From: Candidatus Solincola tengchongensis
Lineage (GTDB): Bacteria; Actinomycetota; Geothermincolia; Geothermincolales; RBG-13-55-18
Assembly: GCA_015711895.1 (NCBI GenBank)
Contig: MU158583.1
Location: 1-7,922, forward strand
DNA: 7,922 nt
Direction of reading: 5' to 3'
Shown here: positions 5,317 to 7,922 of the stretch, piece after piece
Layout of the letters: every line of letters begins with the position of its first letter
Numbering within the stretch: the stretch's first letter is position 1
Translations under genes and position numbers: made by a program
The notes under the pieces: model-generated
The model's input: the letters and a program-made list of their open reading frames with translations, nothing else
What the model was told of the DNA's origin: nothing
The model's database searches: none

Positions 5317-6075
5317 ATGGCGCTGGAGGGGAAGGTAGCCCTGGTCACCGGGGGCTCGGGCGGTCTGGGAAGGGTTCATTCCATCGTCCTCGCGGAGAAG
5401 GGCGCGGACGTCGCGTTGACCTACAACCGTAACGAGGCCAAGGCCTTGGAGGTGGTACGGGATATAGAGGCCATGGGACGGAAGGCCCTGGCCGTGAAGA
5501 TGGACCTGGCTGACGAGGTGAGCGTCATTGAGGGCGTGCGCAAGGTCAAGGAAGAACTCGGCCCGGTGGACATCCTGGTCAACAACGCTGCCGCGGGCAT
5601 CGTGCGGGCGGTGACCATAACCGACATGACCAAGGAGGACTGGGACGCTGACGTGGCCGTGAACCTCACCGGTCCGTTCCTGCTCATCAAGGCCGTCTTC
5701 CCGGACATGGCGGAGAGGGGATGGGGAAGGATAATCAACGTCTCCTCGGTCACCGGTACCATGGGAGGTTTCGGCCAGTGCAGTTACGCCGCCACCAAGG
5801 CCGGCCTCATCGGCCTGACCAAGACGGTGGCCCTCGAGGGGGCGCGCAAGAACATCACCTGCAACGCCGTGGTCCTGGGGGTCTTCGACGCCGGGAGTTT
5901 CTACGACGTGGCCGAGCCCTTCCGGGAGCGCATCATCAAGCGGGTGGCCATGCGGCGGTCCGGGGATCCGCGCGAGCTCTCGGGGATCATCGCCTTTCTG
6001 GCCTCCGACGAAGCCAGCTACATCACCGGGGAGGCCATCGAGGTCAGCGGGGGGATAAGCCTTTTCACCTTCTGA
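5317..6075 (+). CDS. Short-chain dehydrogenase/reductase (FabG-like)
   Basis: This NAD(P)-dependent oxidoreductase has 252 residues, the classical SDR length. The nucleotide-binding TGGSGGLG is at 11-18, Arg38 follows the second strand (which hints at NADPH), and the NNAA motif is at 89-92. The catalytic tetrad is complete: Asn116, Ser144, Tyr157 and Lys161 (YAATK). The stretch after the active site reads CNAVVLGVFDAGSF where most relatives have an N-x-(I/V)-x-PG-x-(I/V) pattern, so the usual Pro-Gly is missing; this part borders the cofactor and substrate pocket. It ends with ASDEASYITGEAIEVSGG, as in FabG-type enzymes. Followed by an acyl-CoA dehydrogenase and an acyl-CoA mutase, it may act as a 3-hydroxyacyl-CoA (or 3-oxoacyl) dehydrogenase; an unrelated alcohol substrate is possible. 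Transcription probably starts in the preceding 450-base gap. Confidence 0.95.
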   Translation: MALEGKVALVTGGSGGLGRVHSIVLAEKGADVALTYNRNEAKALEVVRDIEAMGRKALAVKMDLADEVSVIEGVRKVKEELGPVDILVNNAAAGIVRAVTITDMTKEDWDADVAVNLTGPFLLIKAVFPDMAERGWGRIINVSSVTGTMGGFGQCSYAATKAGLIGLTKTVALEGARKNITCNAVVLGVFDAGSFYDVAEPFRERIIKRVAMRRSGDPRELSGIIAFLASDEASYITGEAIEVSGGISLFTF

Positions 6076-6122
6076 CCTCTGGGTCGGCGAACGGCGTTGC
6101 TCCCTCGGAAACGACCTGGAGG
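6076..6122 (+). other. Stem-loop directly after the SDR stop codon
   Basis: CCTCTGGGTCG (6076-6086) pairs with CGACCTGGAGG (6112-6122) over 11 positions, two of them G-U, around a 25-base loop that can itself form a small GC-AAC/GTTGC hairpin. It begins at the base after the stop codon. Without a U-tract it is not a standard terminator; it may protect the SDR message end or lower expression of the next gene. The remaining bases up to 6335 hold no supported gene. Confidence 0.4.
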
Positions 6123-6322
6123 CGGAGAGCACGGAAAAGGCGGGTATGCACGTGCGGTCGGGCAAGGAAGCCGACGCGGCCTCCGCCGGACAGGGTTTTC
6201 CGCGGGCATGGTTGCGGAAGGGAATGGAACGAAGGACGGTTCGCTCCCCGGCACCCTGAGCCGCAACGGGAAGGTTGTCGGAGAGGCGGGGATGGGAATT
6301 ACACGTACCGGTATGTCGATCG

Positions 6323-6329
6323 TAGGAGG
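6323..6329 (+). promoter_or_regulatory. Ribosome-binding site that fixes the acyl-CoA dehydrogenase start
   Basis: TAGGAGG lies 6 bases before the ATG at 6336. That start gives the family's normal length and N-terminus. The same frame is open far upstream, into the SDR gene, but that part is not coding for this protein. Confidence 0.85.
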
Positions 6330-6335
6330 CTGGAG

Positions 6336-7472
6336 ATGACCTTTGAACTGACGCCGGAACAGGAAGCGCTGCGCAGGGAGATCCGCCGGTTGGCTGAGGA
6401 GAAAATCGCGCCGCGGGCGGCGGAGATCGACCGCACAGGAGAGTACCCCTGGGACATCCAGAAGCTCCTGGCGGAACAGGGGCTGCTGGGCTACGCCATT
6501 CCCGAGGAATACGGGGGTTCAGGTGCCGACCTCCTCTCATGCTCCATAGTGGGGGAGGAGCTGGCCCGGGTGTGCGCCAACTCGTCGCTCATCTTCGTGG
6601 TCCAGAAACTGGCCGCCTATCCCATCGTCATCGCCGGCTCCGAGGAGACCAAGAGGAAGTACCTGCCTCCGGTGGCCTCGGGAGAGAAGCTGGCCGCCTT
6701 CTGCCTCACCGAACGGGAGGCGGGCTCCGACGCCGGGGCCACCAAGACCATGGCCCGTCGGGAAGGGGACCACTACGTCATCAACGGGCAGAAGTGCTTC
6801 ATCACCAACGGAGGTCTCGCCGAGGTGCACTCCGTGTTCTGCATGACCGACCCGGAGAAGGGCTACAAGGGGATAAGCGCCTTCGTGGTGGAGAAAGGGC
6901 CGGGTCTTTCCGTGGGCAAGATCGAGGACAAGATGGGCATGCGGGGTTCCCAGACCTCGGAGCTCATATTCGAGGACTGCCGCGTGCCGGTTGAGAACCG
7001 GCTGGGCGAGGAGGGCACCGGTTTCATCACCGCCATGAAGACCCTGGACAACTCCCGGCCCCTGGTGGGAGCCCAGGCCTTGGGCATCGCCCAGGGGGCA
7101 CTGGAGCTGGCCATAGCCTGGGCCAAGGAGAGGAAGCAGTTCGGGAAGCCCATCGGGATGCTTCAAGGCATCGCCTTCATGCTGGCGGACATGGCCACCG
7201 AGGTGGAGGCGGCGCGCCTTCTGATATACAAGGCGGCGGCCATGGCCGACCGGGGCGACCCCAACCTCTCCATTTACTCGGCTATGTCCAAGATGAAGGC
7301 CTCGGATGTGGCCATGCGGGTGACCACGGATACCGTCCAGGTCATGGGAGGGTACGGTTACATGCGCGATCATCCGGCGGAGAGGATGATGCGCGACGCC
7401 AAGGTGACCCAGATCTACGAGGGGACCAACCAGGTACAGCGGGTGGTCATCTCCCGCGCCCTGTTGCGGTGA
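6336..7472 (+). CDS. Acyl-CoA dehydrogenase (FAD-dependent)
   Basis: This flavoenzyme makes a 2,3-double bond in an acyl-CoA and passes electrons to an electron-transfer flavoprotein (not in this window). The 378 residues cover the whole family fold: N-terminal helices (about 3-118, with GYAIPEEYGGSGAD at 52-65), the beta domain (CLTEREAGSDAG at 123-134, GQKCFITNGG at 151-160, MGMRGSQTSEL at 200-210), and the C-terminal helices (SRPLVGAQALGIAQGALE, ERKQFGKPI, VQVMGGYGY). The catalytic base is Glu362 in IYEGTNQVQR, as in short- and medium-chain enzymes, not the shifted position of isovaleryl-CoA dehydrogenase. The usual LTEP is LTERE here. Substrate cannot be read from sequence. A mutase gene follows after 33 bases, so the two are probably cotranscribed and act on the same branched or short acyl chain. 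Confidence 0.95.
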   Translation: MTFELTPEQEALRREIRRLAEEKIAPRAAEIDRTGEYPWDIQKLLAEQGLLGYAIPEEYGGSGADLLSCSIVGEELARVCANSSLIFVVQKLAAYPIVIAGSEETKRKYLPPVASGEKLAAFCLTEREAGSDAGATKTMARREGDHYVINGQKCFITNGGLAEVHSVFCMTDPEKGYKGISAFVVEKGPGLSVGKIEDKMGMRGSQTSELIFEDCRVPVENRLGEEGTGFITAMKTLDNSRPLVGAQALGIAQGALELAIAWAKERKQFGKPIGMLQGIAFMLADMATEVEAARLLIYKAAAMADRGDPNLSIYSAMSKMKASDVAMRVTTDTVQVMGGYGYMRDHPAERMMRDAKVTQIYEGTNQVQRVVISRALLR

Positions 7473-7505
7473 GCGGAAGACGAAACCTGCGATGCAGGAA
7501 GGGGG

Positions 7506-7922
7506 ATGAGGAGGATGTCCGACCTGGAGGAGATCAGGAACGCGCTTGAGGAGTGGAGACGCGAGAAGGAGGGGTGGCCGGAGCGCCGGGAGTCCTTCAA
7601 GACCGACGCGGGCATCCCGGTGAAGGACCTCTACACCCCTCTGGACGTGGAGGGCATCGATTACCTCCGGGACATCGGTTTCCCGGGACGACCCCCCTTC
7701 ACCCGGGGCGTGTATCCCACCATGTACAGGGGCAGGTTCTGGACCATCCGCATGTTCTCGGGGCACGGCACCCCGGAGGGGACCAACGAACGCTGGCGTC
7801 TGCTGTCCAAGGAAGGGGAGACGGGCTTCTCCGCCGCCGTGGACTCCCTGACCTGCGCCGGGGTGGATCCCGACCAGGCGGTGGAGGGGGCCGCCCATGA
7901 AGTGGGGAAAGAAGGAGTGCCC
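7506..7922 (+). CDS. Methylmalonyl-CoA-mutase-like acyl-CoA mutase, large subunit, N-terminal part
   Basis: The frame stays open to the right edge, so only about 139 residues are seen. The N-terminal part of the coenzyme-B12-dependent acyl-CoA mutase catalytic domain is clear: GIPVKDLYTPLDVEG, DYLRDIGFPGRPPFTRGVYP, then the CoA-tunnel signature YPTMYRGRFWTIR (70-82). Residue 84 is Phe where methylmalonyl-CoA mutase has Tyr89 and isobutyryl-CoA mutase has Phe. The next conserved stretch is much changed: the usual FDLPTQ reads VDSLTC and the usual GEVG reads HEVG. The B12-binding small domain is not in view and may be a separate gene downstream. The start could be ATG 7506 (AGGA at 6-base spacing) or ATG 7515 (three residues shorter). 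Likely role: carbon-skeleton rearrangement of an acyl-CoA other than methylmalonyl-CoA, from the family's known substrate residue. Confidence 0.9.
   Translation, partial: MRRMSDLEEIRNALEEWRREKEGWPERRESFKTDAGIPVKDLYTPLDVEGIDYLRDIGFPGRPPFTRGVYPTMYRGRFWTIRMFSGHGTPEGTNERWRLLSKEGETGFSAAVDSLTCAGVDPDQAVEGAAHEVGKEGVP

Noticed and set aside
5721..6335. Upstream extension of the acyl-CoA dehydrogenase frame
   Set aside because: It overlaps the SDR gene in another frame, has no family similarity, and the true start at 6336 has a good ribosome-binding site.
6097..6339. 80-codon frame between the SDR and acyl-CoA dehydrogenase genes
   Set aside because: TTG start without a clear ribosome-binding site, low-complexity Gly/Arg composition, no family match; it overlaps the next gene's ATG.
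4756..6540. 594-codon open frame on the minus strand
   Set aside because: It lies antisense to the thioesterase end, the SDR gene and the start of the acyl-CoA dehydrogenase, has a Pro/Arg/Ser/Gly-rich composition with no domain, and is a typical product of high-GC third positions on the other strand.
6537..7898. 453-codon open frame on the minus strand
   Set aside because: It is the antisense shadow of the acyl-CoA dehydrogenase and mutase genes, with His/Gly/Leu-rich composition and no recognisable motif.

Overview
The window is GC-rich bacterial DNA with aggag-type ribosome-binding sites and probable TTG starts on three of its eight genes. All eight genes lie on the + strand. An oxygen-sensitive class III ribonucleotide reductase sits beside corrinoid-type acyl-CoA mutase and beta-oxidation-type genes. 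This suggests an anaerobe with branched or short-chain acyl-CoA metabolism, such as a deep Actinomycetota, Desulfobacterota or high-GC Firmicutes lineage. That placement is inference from gene content; no marker in the window settles the taxon.

Region 1 (1-2436) is a tight operon: the 3' part of nrdD (glycyl-radical ribonucleotide reductase), a thioredoxin/glutaredoxin-like protein overlapping it by 14 bases, nrdG (the radical-SAM activase), and a DUF3786 protein. Together the first three would make deoxyribonucleotides without oxygen, with the small redoxin a likely electron donor. The role of the fourth is unknown.

Region 2 (2437-4044) starts with about 430 bases without a convincing gene. 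These end in a sharply AT-rich island carrying a perfect 18-bp palindrome and four ATAGT half-sites phased at 7 bp. This looks like an operator-promoter. It drives a PadR-family regulator and a TetR-family regulator separated by 3 bases.

Region 3 (4045-4862) is a structured intergenic stretch with a TTGACA-type promoter. A second AT-rich island shares a 14-base motif with the padR promoter. A PaaI-like hotdog acyl-CoA thioesterase follows.

Region 4 (4863-7922) has a 450-base non-coding stretch with a 19-bp inverted repeat, then an SDR oxidoreductase, an acyl-CoA dehydrogenase, and the N-terminal part of a divergent methylmalonyl-CoA-mutase-like large subunit cut by the window end. The mutase carries Phe where methylmalonyl-CoA mutase has its substrate-selecting Tyr, so its substrate is probably not methylmalonyl-CoA. 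The set looks like a pathway for rearranging and oxidising a branched acyl-CoA, possibly controlled by the PadR/TetR pair.

I see no defence system, mobile element, CRISPR array, tRNA or rRNA. The parts most worth a second look are the shared operator-like motif, the unusual mutase, and the DUF3786 gene in the nrd operon.
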